The notes beneath the pieces are model-generated. The model made no database searches. It had not been told where the DNA came from and saw only the letters and a list, made by a program, of their open reading frames with translations. From NCBI RefSeq assembly GCF_021462225.1, contig NC_061818.1:19985462-20049461 (forward strand): a stretch of DNA of 64,000 bases, written 5' to 3'. The position numbers and the translations under genes were made by a program. The stretch comes from Girardinichthys multiradiatus (lineage: Eukaryota > Chordata > Actinopteri > Cyprinodontiformes > Goodeidae). Shown here piece by piece: positions 1-12,482 of the stretch (positions within the stretch are counted from its first letter, which is position 1; each line of letters starts with the position of its first letter).

Positions 1-479
1 GTTCACTATCCACTGCAGACCTTTTTCACTCTCTATACGCTCCTCCACAGTCTTCACTCCTAACCAGTCTCCTCTGGTGAACAGAACAAGTGTGTGTTTC
101 CAGACGTCTTCTCTAAACAGGCTCATGTGTTCATGAACAGCTGTCAGACTTGATATATTCAGAGCAGTTGCCAATGAAATAACCAGCAGCACAGCATGGG
201 GTCCTGGAGGACACAGATACACACTGTTCTCCATTTCCTGTTTGTCCATCTCATTGGTGTCCTGAAGGGTGTTGATGTAGAACCATCCAGGAGAATCTAC
301 CACCGTGAGCCGCCTTCCTTCAACCACATTGTGGCTTATTTCATTGTACGCTGTCCTTCTTCCATTTGTATTAACATGAAAGGCTTTTTTTCCCAGAATG
401 GTGTTTCCTGCTGAGCTCTTGCCTTCCCACTCTGCACCAGCTAACACCATCTTTAAATGTTTTGGTGGACGTTTCCCAC
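1..479 (-). CDS. GIMAP copy 1, AIG1 domain B exon (truncated by window edge)
   Basis: The acceptor TTTATTCAG ends at 480 and the exon runs from 479 off the left edge without a stop. It starts GGKRPPKHLKMVLAG and has a good P-loop (GAEWEGKSSAGN), VVDSPGW as G3, the LCPPGPHAVLLVI box and LFTRGDWLG at the G4 position. It is close to the exon at 14872-14153. Unlike domain A it keeps the GKS lysine and should bind nucleotide. The end of the domain is outside the window, so a stop like that in copy 2 cannot be excluded. Confidence 0.82.
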
Positions 480-3206
480 CTGAATAAACCCCCCCCCCCC
501 CCCAAAAGTAATATTTTATGATTAATATAACATTTTTTTTTTAGCACACTGATGATGTAAAAAAATCAAATCGGATAAAAGTTTAAAAGGTACTTCAAAA
601 ATGACTGCTCCTGGTTGTATGAAACAGATTTTAAAATATTCAAATAAATAACAGAATGTGTAAACTATTCCAACTGAAGTTATTCTTCATTTATTAATTG
701 TTTATTGTATGTATCACCAATATTTTAAAGGGTGTCAATAGAAAGTCCAAGAAGGTATCTAAGAAAGCATTTCCCTGTATATATCTCCAAATTTATATTG
801 TAAACCTTTTTTCTTTCACCTTTTTCCTTTCAGGGGTCGCCACAGCGAGTCCGCTGTCTCCATCTAACTTCTCTTCTGCATCTTCTTCTCTCATACCCAC
901 TAGCTTCCTGTCCTCTTTCACTCCATTCATAAATTCCATCTTTAGTCTTTATAGGCATCTTCTCTGGCAGTTCGAGCCTCAGAATCCTTCTACCAATCTC
1001 CTCACTTCCTCACTATCCCTCCTCTGAACATGTTCATCTCAGTCTGGCCTGTCTGACTTTATCTCCAACAAATCTAACATAAGCTGTCCTTCTTAAGTAC
1101 TTATTCCTGGTCCTATCCATCCTCGTCATTGCCAAAGAGAACCTCAACATCTTCATCACTGCTACCTCCAGCTCTGCCTCGTCTCCTCTGTCTTTAAACC
1201 GTACAACAATGCTGGTCTCATCATCTTCTTGTACATCTTTCCTTTCATTCTCACTGACACTCTTTTATTACTCAACACGCATGACAATTTTCTCCACCTG
1301 TTCCAACCTGCTTGGATATGTTGCTTCACCACTTTTCCACACTCACCATTGTTCTGGATTGCTGAGGCTAAATAATTAAATGTTCCCTGTTCATTATCTC
1401 TGTTGCCTGTAAGTAAATGTTTTTAGAAATTTAGGAAAATGAATTTTGTTACTTTATAATTGTAGGGGCTTTGTAGGAAATAAAGTGTTAAATGTGTAAC
1501 GTTGCATATGTTTTTCAGTAATTCAGTTTTTAGCATTTTGGTATTTCTTTCCTAAAAGAGGAATTTATAACTTGCCTTCAGTCACCAAAAGCTGGTATTT
1601 GTATCCATGAAGCAGTCTTTGTTCATTTAGTGTTTGTGTACCAATCATTTCAATTGCTGTTTAGATACATCTTAGTTTTTCCATATATCAACAACTGTGT
1701 TTTTTATTTTATTTGAGAAAATAGATTTAGTTTCTTTTGTTTAGTAATTTTAGAAGGTTTTTAGAAAAAAAGGGTTGATATGAACAGTAATGTTAAAGAG
1801 TTGCATTTGTTGTATCTAACAGAGAAACTTGTAACCTACCTTCAATCAGCTCTTTGAGTTTCCTTCTTTGTTTCTGAACTTGATCAAACCTTCTTGAGGC
1901 TCTTTCAGACAAATCTGTCATTTCTTTCCTCAGAGCTTCTCCTTGACGTCTGTCAACAGGACAGTGTCTTCCTCCATTGTTTGTAACCATGGTCTCAATT
2001 TTCTCAAAAAGCATCCTGACTTGATCTTTATCTTCTTTGTCACTGATGTTGAGAACATGTTTTCTGTTTCCACATTGTTGAAGGATCCACTGCAGAGTTG
2101 GACTATCTTCGATATCATATTCTATCATTTCATCACTACATGGATCGTCTGCAGCGAACAGCACGATGGTGTGACTAAAAACATCTTCATTGAAAAGTTG
2201 CAGGTGCTCCTCTAGTGATGATTTGACCCGCTGAGGTAAATATAAATCAACGGGAATGACCAGAAGAAAGACATGAGGTCCTGGAGGACACAGATGGACA
2301 CTGTTACGGATTTCTATCCGATCCAGTTCTGCAGTGTCTTCGCTTGGATAATGCCACCAACAGCCTGGAGTATCAACCACTGTAACTAGTCTGCCGAATA
2401 CTTCCTGCTGCTTCGCTTCACTCTGAGCTGTTCTTCTGCTGGTGTCAAAAACATTTTCACCCAGAATGATGTTTCCAGTTGTACTACTTGCTTTTGAGTT
2501 ACTTTCTCCTATCAACACAATCCTCAACTCTGCAGCAGGGTGGCTTTGCCCTGTCAGCAGAAATAAGGTATAAATAACATTATTTTGAAAAACAAAAGTC
2601 GATTTAGCTGAAGAAAGTATGAACTTTATATTTACTTTGTATTGTATTGAATCATTAAATAACATCCACACAAAATAAAGGTCAGAAAAAAATTGAGGAC
2701 GCCATTTTGTACGGACTCGGAAAGTGTCAGTGGGTAAAAAAAAGACCAAAACAAACTAATCTGTGCTCACGCTTTGCGCGCAGATCACTCATTGACATAT
2801 GTTGAGACGCATGTGGATCTGTTTTTATATAAAAACTTAAAGCAAAGCAATGTTTTAATCAGCACACTTGACAGGTGTGGCCCAAGCGTCCAAACTCTCG
2901 ACAGATGTCGATGACTAATCTGCACGCATGGATTGCAAAATGGGGAGCACAGTTTATCAGTCGGATTACAGAAACTGAGAGCACGGATTTCCACCGGCTT
3001 TGCTTTTTTTTTTTTTTTTTTATCCCACTGACACGTGCCAGACTCTGTAATTTAACTTCTCTATGAAATCAAAATTCTTGCATTCAGTATATTCAGCTAA
3101 AGAAAACTGAATTCACAAAAGCAGAATTCAAGAAGGCAATAAGTTTAGGGAAAGTTTTACAAAAAGATCACTGACCTGAGCTGAAAATATCAACCGCAGC
3201 ACCCAT
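1..3206 (-). CDS. GIMAP8-like multi-domain AIG1 GTPase, copy 1 (3' part beyond window)
   Basis: Three exons are readable on the minus strand: exon 1 3206-3176, domain A exon 2550-1840, and domain B exon 479 to the window edge. All junctions are phase 1 with AG/GT signals, so the frame is continuous: a 10-codon leader starting MGAAVDIFSS, then two AIG1-type GTPase domains. GIMAP proteins are membrane-associated guanine-nucleotide-binding proteins of lymphocytes that control survival and act as scaffolds; fish carry large expanded arrays. The two-domain start and exon plan resemble the multi-domain GIMAP8 type, and the paralogue at 12.3-17.8 kb suggests a third domain and a tail exon lie beyond the left edge. 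No stop was found in the visible part, unlike in copy 2. Family assignment is firm; the symbol and total length are not knowable here. Confidence 0.8.
833..1345 (-). mobile_element. Non-LTR retrotransposon fragment (reverse transcriptase 3' end)
   Basis: On the minus strand this stretch matches, from memory, the end of a very common fish LINE reverse transcriptase (RTE-like); the readable end is RRWRQ..RCGDP at about 845-880. Several indels break the frame. It sits in the intron between domains A and B of GIMAP copy 1, in the same orientation as the gene. The remaining parts of that intron (480-832, 1346-1839) show only a poly-C run near 488-502 and AT-rich unique-looking sequence. Confidence 0.65.
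1840..2550 (-). CDS. GIMAP copy 1, AIG1 domain A exon
   Basis: A 711-nt symmetrical exon (acceptor CTGACAG/GGC, donor GAAG/GTAGGT), 237 codons. It reads AELRIVLIG, then a P-loop region, then VVDTPG (G3), and the GIMAP hydrophobic box with LCPPGPHVFLLVIP. The P-loop is degenerate: the GxxxxGKS pattern is replaced by GESNSKASST, so the nucleotide-phosphate lysine is out of place. The usual G4 segment (LFTxGD) reads LFAADDPCSD. It ends in a basic helical stretch near QKQRRKLKELIEG. Domain A is therefore probably a GTPase-like domain with weak or no nucleotide binding, as often in multi-domain GIMAPs. Confidence 0.82.
2551..3175 (-). other. Intron 1 of GIMAP copy 1
   Basis: AT-rich sequence with a poly-T run near 3004-3020; no gene or recognisable mobile element seen. 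Confidence 0.5.
3176..3206 (-). CDS. GIMAP copy 1, first coding exon
   Basis: ATG at 3206-3204 opens a 31-nt exon reading MGAAVDIFSS plus one base, ended by the donor CTCAG/GTCAGT. The one-base overhang fits the phase-1 acceptor of the domain A exon at 2550. An upstream ATG two codons away in another frame (ending in phase 0) does not fit. Glycine at position 2 would allow N-myristoylation, which is inference only. The same 31-nt exon exists at 17783-17753 with a stop codon inside. Confidence 0.6.
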
Positions 3207-4160
3207 TTCATTAGCTTCTCTCTGCTGATGTCTCTGCTTGTAGTTTTACAAAACGTAAATGAAAGTAAAACCTGCAGAGAAGAATATTGGTGTTGAGGGT
3301 TGGTTGATAAACTCAAACATACTCAGAGACTGCCATCTGCTGGACAGCTAGAGTAACTACAGGTCTACGTTTGCTATCAAAGGTTTAATTAAAAATGACC
3401 TAATCAATGAACAAATTCATTTATCAATAAAAATAGAATAAACCCCATTGGGACAAATCCAAAAAGAAAAACAGTTTCATTATTTACTTACTTCAAGAAT
3501 TTGCTCTGTCTAATTAAAAATCAAAAAATGGTCAGAATCGGTGTCCTTTAGCACAAACACATTAGTTTCCTACTTTGAAATGCGAATCAGTAATGTTTAC
3601 ACATTTGAAATATATACTGAGGGTTTATTTCAACTTTATTGCTGCATAAATCAGTTTTAGACCCTGGATAATTGCTGTTTATTGACACTAATACTAGAAA
3701 CTGTTCTTGATAGCAGTGTGGTTTCTGTCATGTTTTATACCATTTTATATTATACAGTCTCTCAGTGAAAATGAAAGGTGTAAGATGTTTTAAGATGGAA
3801 AAACCCTGCTGCAGTAAATGGTTAGATTGTTATATAAGGATGTTTTCTGAGTTCAGTGACAGGGTGGATGTTTGTGTCAGAGTGATCAAAACGTTGTTAC
3901 ACTGAGCTTTTTTAGAAGCTTTCACTGTAATATGACCAGGCTTATTATTTACATCATGGATATTATGTGATTTAAAGGCATTTATGTTGCGAGAACCAGA
4001 TCTAAGGGTGATGGTGAAACTGAACCTGGAGAAGACACAGACCAGCAGGCCTGATGGAGATTAAGGGATCTGGCACACGGGATGTAAGCAAGGTTCTTGA
4101 GGTCGGAGAGAGCACATTCTGCCTCAGAAGACAAGATAAATTGTCTTTTTGTGGAAGTGA
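3207..4160. other. Upstream region of GIMAP copy 1
   Basis: This should hold the promoter and any 5' untranslated exon of GIMAP copy 1. About 130 bp next to exon 1 resembles the matching position of copy 2 (17784-17930). No CpG-rich promoter, RNA gene or clear repeat is visible; 3590-4000 is simple AT-rich spacer. Confidence 0.4.
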
Positions 4161-4179
4161 AAGTAGTAAGAGGGGACTG

Positions 4180-5390
4180 CTAATAGACTGGAATTTTGGA
4201 TGAATCTTCTTTAGAAGTTGGCAAACGTAATTGTTTTCTGGAGGTGTGTGTAGGCCACTCTTGAACTGCTCGAATCTTCTTGGGGTTTGTCTTCACCTGC
4301 CCACCATGCAACGTTATGGAGGAGGAAGTAAAGTCAAATTTTTCTGTTTTCACATAAAGGCAGTTCTCTGGAAGCCTCTGGAGGACCTGCTTGACATGTA
4401 TCTTATGCTCAGGAAGACTCTTGGAAAAGATAAGAATGTTGTCAAGGTAGACAAAAACAAATTGGTATAGAAAGTCTCTGAAGAAGTCATTAATTAAAGA
4501 CTGGAAGACAGCTGGAGAATTAGTTAGGCCAAAAGGCATAACTATTCAAAATGCCCCACATGAATCTTAAAAGCACTCTTCTATTTATCTCCTTTCTTAA
4601 CATGAACATGGTGGTAAGCTGTGAACAAGTCTGGTTAAGAAAACATGGAAGCTTCTTGAACAGATTCAAGAAGGAAGAGCTCAGAGGTAGAGAGTAATTA
4701 TTTTCAATGGTGATTTGCTTAAGTTCACGGTAGTCTATGCAAGGTCTGAACATCTTATCCTTCTTCTCCACAAAGAAAAAAACAGCTGTCATGGGAGAAA
4801 AGGATGGATGGATGATGCCTGCATTAAGAGAGTCGTTGATATTTTGTTCCATGGCTTCTTTCTCAGAAAGAGAGAGGTTTTACAGACGGCTAGATGGAAG
4901 AGTAGCACCTGAAAGGGATTTATGGAGCAGTAATATGTGCAATGGGGTGGTAATGAAAGAGCAAGATCCTTGCCAAAACTCTCTGGAGATCACGGTATGT
5001 AGATGGAACTTTGGAAAGATCAGGAGGGTCTTTCATAATTGCAGAAGAAGTAGATGATGGTTGAATGGCATGCTGCAGGCAGGTGGATAAACAGACGAAG
5101 CTCGAGAGCTTGATTCCGGACTCTGACCAGTTTATGTGGCGATTGTGTTTCTGTAACCAGAAGAAACCAATACAAGGTGAGTCCTGTTTGGGAAAACAAA
5201 GAAAGACATTTCTTCATGGTGATTCCCTGAGACAACAAACTGAAGAGGTAAGGTCTGCTGAGTAATGGTTTGTAGAGGGCTTCCATCGAGGACTAAAACA
5301 GACAGGGAGAAGTTAATTATATGAGGGGAATGTTGCAATTGTTGTGCTGCAGCCAATGGATGAAACATGGACTGAACTGCACACAAACAA
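4180..5390 (-). mobile_element. Ty3/gypsy-type LTR retrotransposon fragment (protease and reverse transcriptase)
   Basis: On the minus strand, 5386-5020 carries the region before the reverse transcriptase typical of fish gypsy elements (HPLAAAQQLQHSP, SGNHHEEMSFFVFPN). 4852-4520 has [17 protein letters not shown], and 4539-4180 has [13 protein letters not shown] and the polymerase motif [13 protein letters not shown]. The catalytic motif YLDD has become YLDN and the pieces lie in different frames, so it is dead. No LTRs are seen at either side. Confidence 0.85.
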
Positions 5391-5639
5391 AGAGAAACTC
5401 CGAATCCCTAAATTCCTAATATCCCTTAAAGAAAGGTGAATCATAAAGCTGAATTAATAAAGCCTAACCCACCCTGCTATAGGGAGCATAAAGCATAATG
5501 CTACTTTGCGAAATCTCCTTAAAGAAAGGTAAACATAGGGCTAAATTGCTAAGATTTCTCTGAGGAAAGGTGTCAAACCTTTAACGTTTAAAGCATGTTA
5601 TTATAAGCCATACGTTGAGGTGTCAACCTGTGCACCTGC

Positions 5640-5935
5640 TTTTACACACATACAAACGTTTAACGTTTGTTGTTTTGTAGCGTCTCCTGCTTTACTGGCA
5701 CTGCCATACTTGCACAATGATCATCTGCACTGTTGTATTGCTCTTGCATCTTATACTGCTCTATATTTACTCTCACTCACTTAAAACTGTGCACATATAT
5801 TTATATTATATTGTAGATATGTTTATACGGTTTAATTTGTATTGTATTGCACCAACTACGCCAAAACAAATTCCTTGTATGTCCAAAAACGTACTTGGCA
5901 ATAAAGCTTTTCTGATTCTGATTGTTCTTGCTTAA
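5640..5935 (+). mobile_element. LINE 3' tail
   Basis: The stretch ends with GGCAATAAAGC followed by TTTTCTGATTCTGATTG, the 3' tail with short terminal repeat found on many fish LINEs. Only the tail is present; no reverse transcriptase reading frame remains. Confidence 0.55.
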
Positions 5936-8225
5936 TTACTCCGTTTTTCTTTGTGTCTAAGGGTGTAATTAAAGGTTTAGGGTTAGTTAATTAAAAAGAA
6001 AGACGGATTATCAGAAACAGAGTTAGACTTAGCCTAAAGGCTGAAGATAAGGACATTGTTTAAATATTTTTCCAAAAGAAAGATGATGCACATCAAAACA
6101 GAAGAAGAAAACAATGACCAATATTTAACTCCCAAATTGATCAGAAACTGAGTGTGACTCACTGGGATCACTGGGGCAATCTTGCTGGCGATGCTGCGGT
6201 TTAGAGGGGTGTACTGCTAAGTTGTAAGAAGACCACCACAAAGAAAAATGGAAGAGGTTAACATAAAGAAAATAATCTCAGAAATTAACTTCCTAAACTA
6301 TAAGGATCAGCCTGATTTTAATACAATACAGCTGAAAAACAACAGTGAAGTTGGTTATTCTTTGAAACACAATCTGGTAGCCTTAACATTAGTCACTATA
6401 AGTCACTTAAAAACCTAACCCAGTTTGGGGGTCATATCCATAACCCAGTCAATTCAGGACTGGAGCAGTTCATACTTGATGGTTAGAATGGTTAGCAAAA
6501 AAAAAAACTGGGTAAGGGTGTTGCATGATAATAAACATGATGCACATACAGTGAGAAAAATAATCCTCAATTTCCTGGGCTTATTTTAACACAGTTATGT
6601 TTGTTTTCCCATTTACAAGAACAAGAATAGTCTCTTTTTTTTATGATGTTTTCATTTCTCAAAAGGAGACTAAATCTACATGAAAACATATTATAATTTA
6701 TTTGCAACTCAGCGAGGACTGAACTTTTGAACCTTACCTTTGTAGTGTCATGGTTTGTTAAGTCTGGTTCCATTGAGGAATCTTGAATGAGAATGGTCTA
6801 TTCCTCTCCTAAAATAGCCAATTATCACATATTATAGCTAATATACACTAATATAATATAATATAATATATAATATACACTAATATACACTAATACAGCT
6901 CATACACCCTTTCAACAGCTTTGGCTCTTAGATGAAAACCCAAGCATATCTTTAGCTGTTCGGTTCGTCTTCCTTTAGTTAATGCTGTGCCAGCATTTAG
7001 AAATTAGATTATCATCTCATGCACGGGACGTGCTGACAGACTCATGATGTCCAAAGCCTGGTGGTTTTGTAGACAGAGGAAGTGCGACGCAGTTACTTCT
7101 AGTTGGTAATGCTGGTTGGTTTCACATTGCTTCAAGTGTTGCAGGAGTCTTTGTATTAGGAGATTTTTGACCCTCTTCATCTACATTGGAAGTAGATGGA
7201 AATTGTGCCAGAAATCCAAAATATATATCATATTCATGTTCTACACATGCAAGGTCTCCACTGATTTTGAAATAGAAGAGTTCATATGAATATAAGCACT
7301 TTAAAATGAGTCACGTCTTTTGCTGCACCCCCAGTCAGCTGATCACGCTGGGTTCATACACTGAGCAATGGGTTTCTCATTATAATCACTCAAAAAACTG
7401 GTTGTTCAGGTGTTCCAAAAGCACACTGGCAAATGAAAGTAGGAGACATCTAAGATGGTGATTCAGTATACATGCTTCTTTTCCTGTACTTTTCATGCCT
7501 CTTACTCATGTTATTAATTTACCCATTATAACTGATTTCCCCTGAAAGAGGATGTGATTATAGGTTAATTTGTATTTAACCTGTATGTTTTAAGGTTCTG
7601 GGGAAGATTTTACCAAATCAACTAATTAGGAAGAAGCTCATACTGGTTTACACCTGTTCTTCCACACTATTCGACAGAGTCTGCTATTTGCTTCTTTATC
7701 TAGCAGGTGAATTTTTTACTTTATCAGGGTAAAGTAGTAGAGGGGCAGTTTGTTTGGATAACTAAATGCATTTATTGCATCAAAGCATGAAATTCATATT
7801 CAGAAATGATTAAACATGACATTTTTTAAGTTAGGTTTAGAGTGGTTTAAATCATATACTGTTAACAGTGAACAATGGGTTGTTATAGAAGGTGAGAAAT
7901 TGACAAAGGATTATAATAGGGGTATTTGTCTACTTTGAATCTGACTGATTTGTCAAATTTATATCCCGGTGCAGGATCCCAGATGTATGCTGATGACATA
8001 CTTACACATGTAGCTGGTACAGAGGTTACAACTATTTCAATGCTGTCTCTGTTTTTAGACCTTTTTACACCACCGAGGAACGGATCACGTTAAACTATAT
8101 GAAAACTTTGTCAATCAACGTTTTTCTAGGACACGAGTCTTGACTGTCAATAAAGCTTTGAATTTAAAGATTAACCACCACTGACAAATAAAACATCACT
8201 GAATTTAAATTTGATAAGCATGCCA
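5936..8225. other. Intergenic spacer
   Basis: AT-rich spacer between GIMAP copies 1 and 2. A short imperfect AT repeat (ATATA and ACACTAATAT units) lies at 6838-6898. No coding exon, RNA gene or assignable repeat was seen. Confidence 0.4.
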
Positions 8226-8229
8226 AGAT

Positions 8230-8765
8230 CAAAACAAATCAAACTTTATTTATTTAGCTGCTTTCAACATCTCAATGTGCTTTCCATAGAATACTAAAAA
8301 CCATACCATTTATGACAATTATTAGGATGAACATAAAACAATTGATAAGAATAAAAAAATAAATTAAAAGCTCTTTCAACAAGAAACATCTTCAGTTTGA
8401 CCTTGAATGCTGAGATGCCTCATAAGAGATGCCTTGTAGCTAAAGGCTCTGCCCCCTCGGGGAACCACAAGCAAACCAGTTGTGTGGGAGTGAAGTGCTC
8501 TTTTTGGACAGTAAGTTATGATAATGTCTGGTAAGGAGGAGTAAAGCCTTTAGGTATTTGATAAGCTAGAGTAAGAAGTTTAAACCTAATCCTAAACTGA
8601 ACAGGAAGCCAGTGGAGGGAAGATAAAACTAGTAAAATGTAGTCTCTCCTGTTAATTCTCATTAAAACTCTAGCAGCAGTGTTTTGGATCAGCTGAAAAC
8701 CTCTCAGACTTACTTTGGAATAACCTACTAAAGAACAATACAATCATCAAGCTTAGAAAGCGGCT
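8230..8765 (-). mobile_element. LINE fragment (L2/CR1-like reverse transcriptase C-terminus)
   Basis: On the minus strand 8743-8516 reads a typical LINE end with LQLIQNTAARVLMR and SSLHWLPVQFRIRFK, followed by the 3' untranslated part. Frame is open for only 75 codons and the upstream catalytic core is absent, so it is a 5'-truncated copy. Confidence 0.7.
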
Positions 8766-11700
8766 CTAGAAACTTAAATGTGAACTAAAAGACAAATCTT
8801 GATAAAAAAAAAAAAACAACTCCAAGGTCATTGACAGTGATACTGGAAGTCAAAGTAATTCCACCCAGATAAATTAATTGCAAGATGATGAGCAGAGTTG
8901 CAAAAGCAAACCTGGATACTTTTAGACTTTTTAGACACATGCTGCAAATGTTTTCATGCACTCAGTGACTTTTTTTCTGATCTAAATTATTGTGCACCTC
9001 TTGTTCACAAGCAGCTCCAACAACTATTAAGTCACTTAAATTTATTTAGAAGCGGGTGATTAAATTCCTGGAAGGCAAGCCTGTTAGATCCCATCCCTGC
9101 CATGTTCTCATAAAATTGAACACGATGGATTTTAATAATTTTATAAAATTTTTATATGTTAAACTGATTGTTAAATGTTTTTACTCGATAAGGTTCCTAG
9201 GTTCCTTGGTGACCTTTTTGTTCCTCTTAAAACTACAGGTTCAGCACAAAGCATTGAGTAAGAGTTTTAAGATGCCTTTAGGTAAAACCTCTCTGGAAGA
9301 AACAGCATCCTCTGTACAAGGAGTTAACATGAATTTCCTGTCCTGCAGGACTAAAACTGAACTCCAACAAGCATCAGTTTAAGTTAAAGTTTAAGAACCG
9401 CTTTGTAGTCATGAATGATTGTAAGATCTCTTTTATTGATTGTAATATGATTGATTATTGTTCTGATTGTTTTTATTGAGTTTCTTGTTTTTATTTTGTG
9501 TTGTATGTGCATCTCAAATCTTGTATCATGTTTTTATTGTTTTTCCAAAGGCCCAATAAAGGACTGGCATCGCAAATTAATTTAGGTCATGATGTAAAGT
9601 TTTTGGTATTTGCTAAAACCTAACAACAAACACAAACAAATAAATTCAAATTCTATTCAGAAGTTGTAGTCTTAAGAGAAGACGTTTCAAAGAAAACATT
9701 CAAGCATTGGATGATGAGGATTGTCTCAGTGTGATGACAAGCTGTTTGTGTTGAAATGGTAATGTAATTTAAGTCGTTTTTTTACCATCTGAAGAGTTTT
9801 TTTGAGCTATTGTAGGACTTTTTGAATCGCAGAAATAAAAAAGGCTGACAAGATAAAATGTGTTCTCTAAAATTTACAGAAGTTCCTAAACTTCTTGACT
9901 TATGTGGTGCAGAAACTTTCAAAATAAAATTTATTGAGCTAGTTTTCATAGTAAAAAAAAATTGTATTTACCAAGGGAAAAGATTCGAGATCGTCACTCA
10001 GGTTAGCTTTATTGATCACCATGCACATGGGAGGCCATAGATTAAATGACAGGGAGCGGGGTGATTACTATTTTATGTCAGGCAGACTATCAGGTTATGA
10101 CGAGGGCTCTTATCCAAGGCACCAAACTTTTCATCAACACTCTGAAGGTCCTAAAAAGACAGAAAATAAAAACTTTGTCATCAAGGTTTCTGCAGGATCT
10201 AGAACTTAACCATTTAGATTTTAGGCCTTAAAAAAGTCTTAATTAAGCTGAGATTTTCCGTAAAATGTCTTAAATTACCTTATACTAGGGTCTTATTTTA
10301 AAATGTTGTTCTTTATTCATTATATTTACTGTTTTTTATTAAGTTACAGTTTTCATTAACCTTATCTGCTTTGGTTCTGAATGAGATCTTGGCACTGTTA
10401 TGCTTCGACAAAACTACAGAACTTTCAGAACCTTTCTTGAAGAAATTAAAATCAAAACATTCTGATTAGATATTTACAACCAGGTCCTTCGTTATGATAA
10501 AAGCATAATTTAGGGTTTGGCTTGAAATGTGTGATTTTTGTAGTTGACTAAAACCCATCAATATGACAGTTATAAAGTTTATTGTTTACGGTTTTAATTG
10601 TGAAATAAAACTTTAGTTACTTGTCAGAACGGCAAAATACCAAATTTAGTGGATAACATTGTTTTTAAAAATTGCCTAAATTTTCAAATAAGTTACACAT
10701 ACGCTATTAAATAAGCCAGGTATTAAGGTGCATTATTTTGTATAATTGTTATAGGTCTAAAATTTTATTTATAATGGTCTTAAAAGAGTCCTTAAAGTTC
10801 CTAAATATAACTTACTGAAACTGCAGAAACCCTGGACATACTTTACAGAACATGGGTTTGGGGTCCCCTCTGTGGTGACTCTATCCTGCCAAACATTTGG
10901 GCTTGGGCTGAAGGAGACTCCACTGTCAGCAAGCATGGGTGTCTCTCAGACCCCAGCCACAACCCCAATTTTAATGTACTTTAGACATACATGTCTGCTG
11001 CCCCCTTGGTTTTGGTGGCCTATGTTTCTCGAGGATGTGTCTGGACAGCTCAGAGATCTTTTTCTGTGAAATCTCTGACACCTCAAACATGGCATCCCTC
11101 ACAGAGTTGACATGTAAAATATTGATCTGCAGGCAAAATACAAGGTTACCTTCTTCAACCAACTTAGATTCAAACTGAGGCGGAATATTTTATTAAAAAG
11201 GAACAGATTTCCAGCTTCACTCTATTCAGAACATTTTTGTCCAACAAGAACAATCCTGCCAGTTATTAAAACCTAGTTGTAATGTATAACACATATAAAT
11301 GAATAAAATCCCTTTTAAATTCAAATATCTGTTTGTCACATCACTTTCAGACAATCCCCAAGTTTAATATCAGTATTTGTCAATGTACTATGCTTTATAT
11401 TTTCTAGTATAAATTTCATTTGAAAAATCCCCATAAACATGTTTTTAAAGTTGTTTACTTAATCTCTTCTTTTCAATACCCTCCAATTTTCAAGAGGTTC
11501 TTCTCTGAAACCACCTCTACATCTAAAACTTAAAAGGTTTATAGACATGTCATGTTTTATCAGAAGAAGACCAGTTTGTTTTTGTTAACAATAACAGAAA
11601 AAAAAAGTTGAGTGAACAGCTTCTGCTGCCTGACCAAGAAACAAGTCTAACAAGGTACTGCTGGTGACGAGAACATTTTGGAGAGGCGGTGAAGCAGAAA

Positions 11701-12255
11701 TGTTCAACACAAAGATACAGCATCTCATTACAACATTTCTTTCACTTAGTACCCATGAACATCTTTGAAGACTAAGAAAAACATCTTACGTTATTGATTA
11801 TGTGAAAGTAACCATGCACCTTGAGATGAATGCTGCAGTAATTAACTTCTAAACGGAGCAGAGACAGTAAAGTGTGAATTACAAAGATCAGAAGTTTGCT
11901 CGGACTTAAAGGTGACTAAAAACCTCTGGTTGATGGACTTCACTTTATCTCCACACATGCCAGTGGTAACTGTTAGGAGGGAATGTATTGAAATACATTT
12001 ACGATCCACCACAGGCAAGAGAGGTTCAGTCCTAATGAGAAGTGTATTCCTGAATGTTTAAATATCAGCACATTTATCTATAGCTAAAAGTGAAAATCTA
12101 CGGGTCAGTCCAACATGTAGGTTTTTAGTGTAACTGTAGTTATTATTTTATTTTGTTTGTTGAAGTTTTTTTAATTATATGTTTGGCCTTCAAATGTTTG
12201 AACAAAGGTTAAACCTGTCAGAAAAGTTGAATCTTTGTGATGTCTGAGAAAAATT
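8766..12255. other. Intergenic spacer with faint repeats, 3' of GIMAP copy 2
   Basis: 9000-9580 ends in CCCAATAAAGGACTGG, which looks like another LINE 3' end. 10200-10850 resembles a degenerate interspersed repeat (CTTAAAAAAGTCTTAA near one end, TTACTGAAACTGCAG at the other). A minus-strand AATAAA at 12152-12147 could be the poly(A) signal of GIMAP copy 2. Short open frames near 9858-10231 and 10971-11162 match nothing I know. Confidence 0.35.
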
Positions 12256-12482
12256 TCAGGGGATCGTTTCAGAGACAGAACTATTTGCTGGTTGTTTTGC
12301 TGCCATTATGGGACTTTCATCAATATTTTCCATATAAGTGCTTGAAGAACAAATGCTGCCAATCCCAGAGCTGATCTCAGACTCTCTCACTCTCCTGCTC
12401 AACCATTCAGCAACGTTGTCATGTGCTCGCTGATTCCTGAACTCTGAAAGGCTCCCATATTCTGAGGCAACATCTCCGCTCA
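12256..12482 (-). CDS. GIMAP copy 2, C-terminal tail exon
   Basis: Acceptor CTGTTTCAG/TGAGCGG; with the A left by the donor at 12655 it makes ATG AGC, so the frame runs on from domain C into 75 codons ending SSVSETIP and a stop. The tail is polar and serine-rich with no domain I recognise (EWLSRRVRESEIS is its most basic segment). No transmembrane segment is seen. Confidence 0.6.

Noticed and set aside
698..1027. 109-codon plus-strand frame rich in serine and phenylalanine
   Set aside because: Antisense shadow of the LINE fragment that reads on the minus strand.
9858..10231. Overlapping short open frames (60-65 codons) around an ATGCACATGGGAGG start
   Set aside because: No recognisable domain, no splice-consistent extension, AT-rich flanks; likely chance or repeat-derived.
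10971..11162. 63-codon minus-strand frame with SEISQKKISELSRHILEKHR
   Set aside because: No family recognised and no partner exon; kept out of the gene list.
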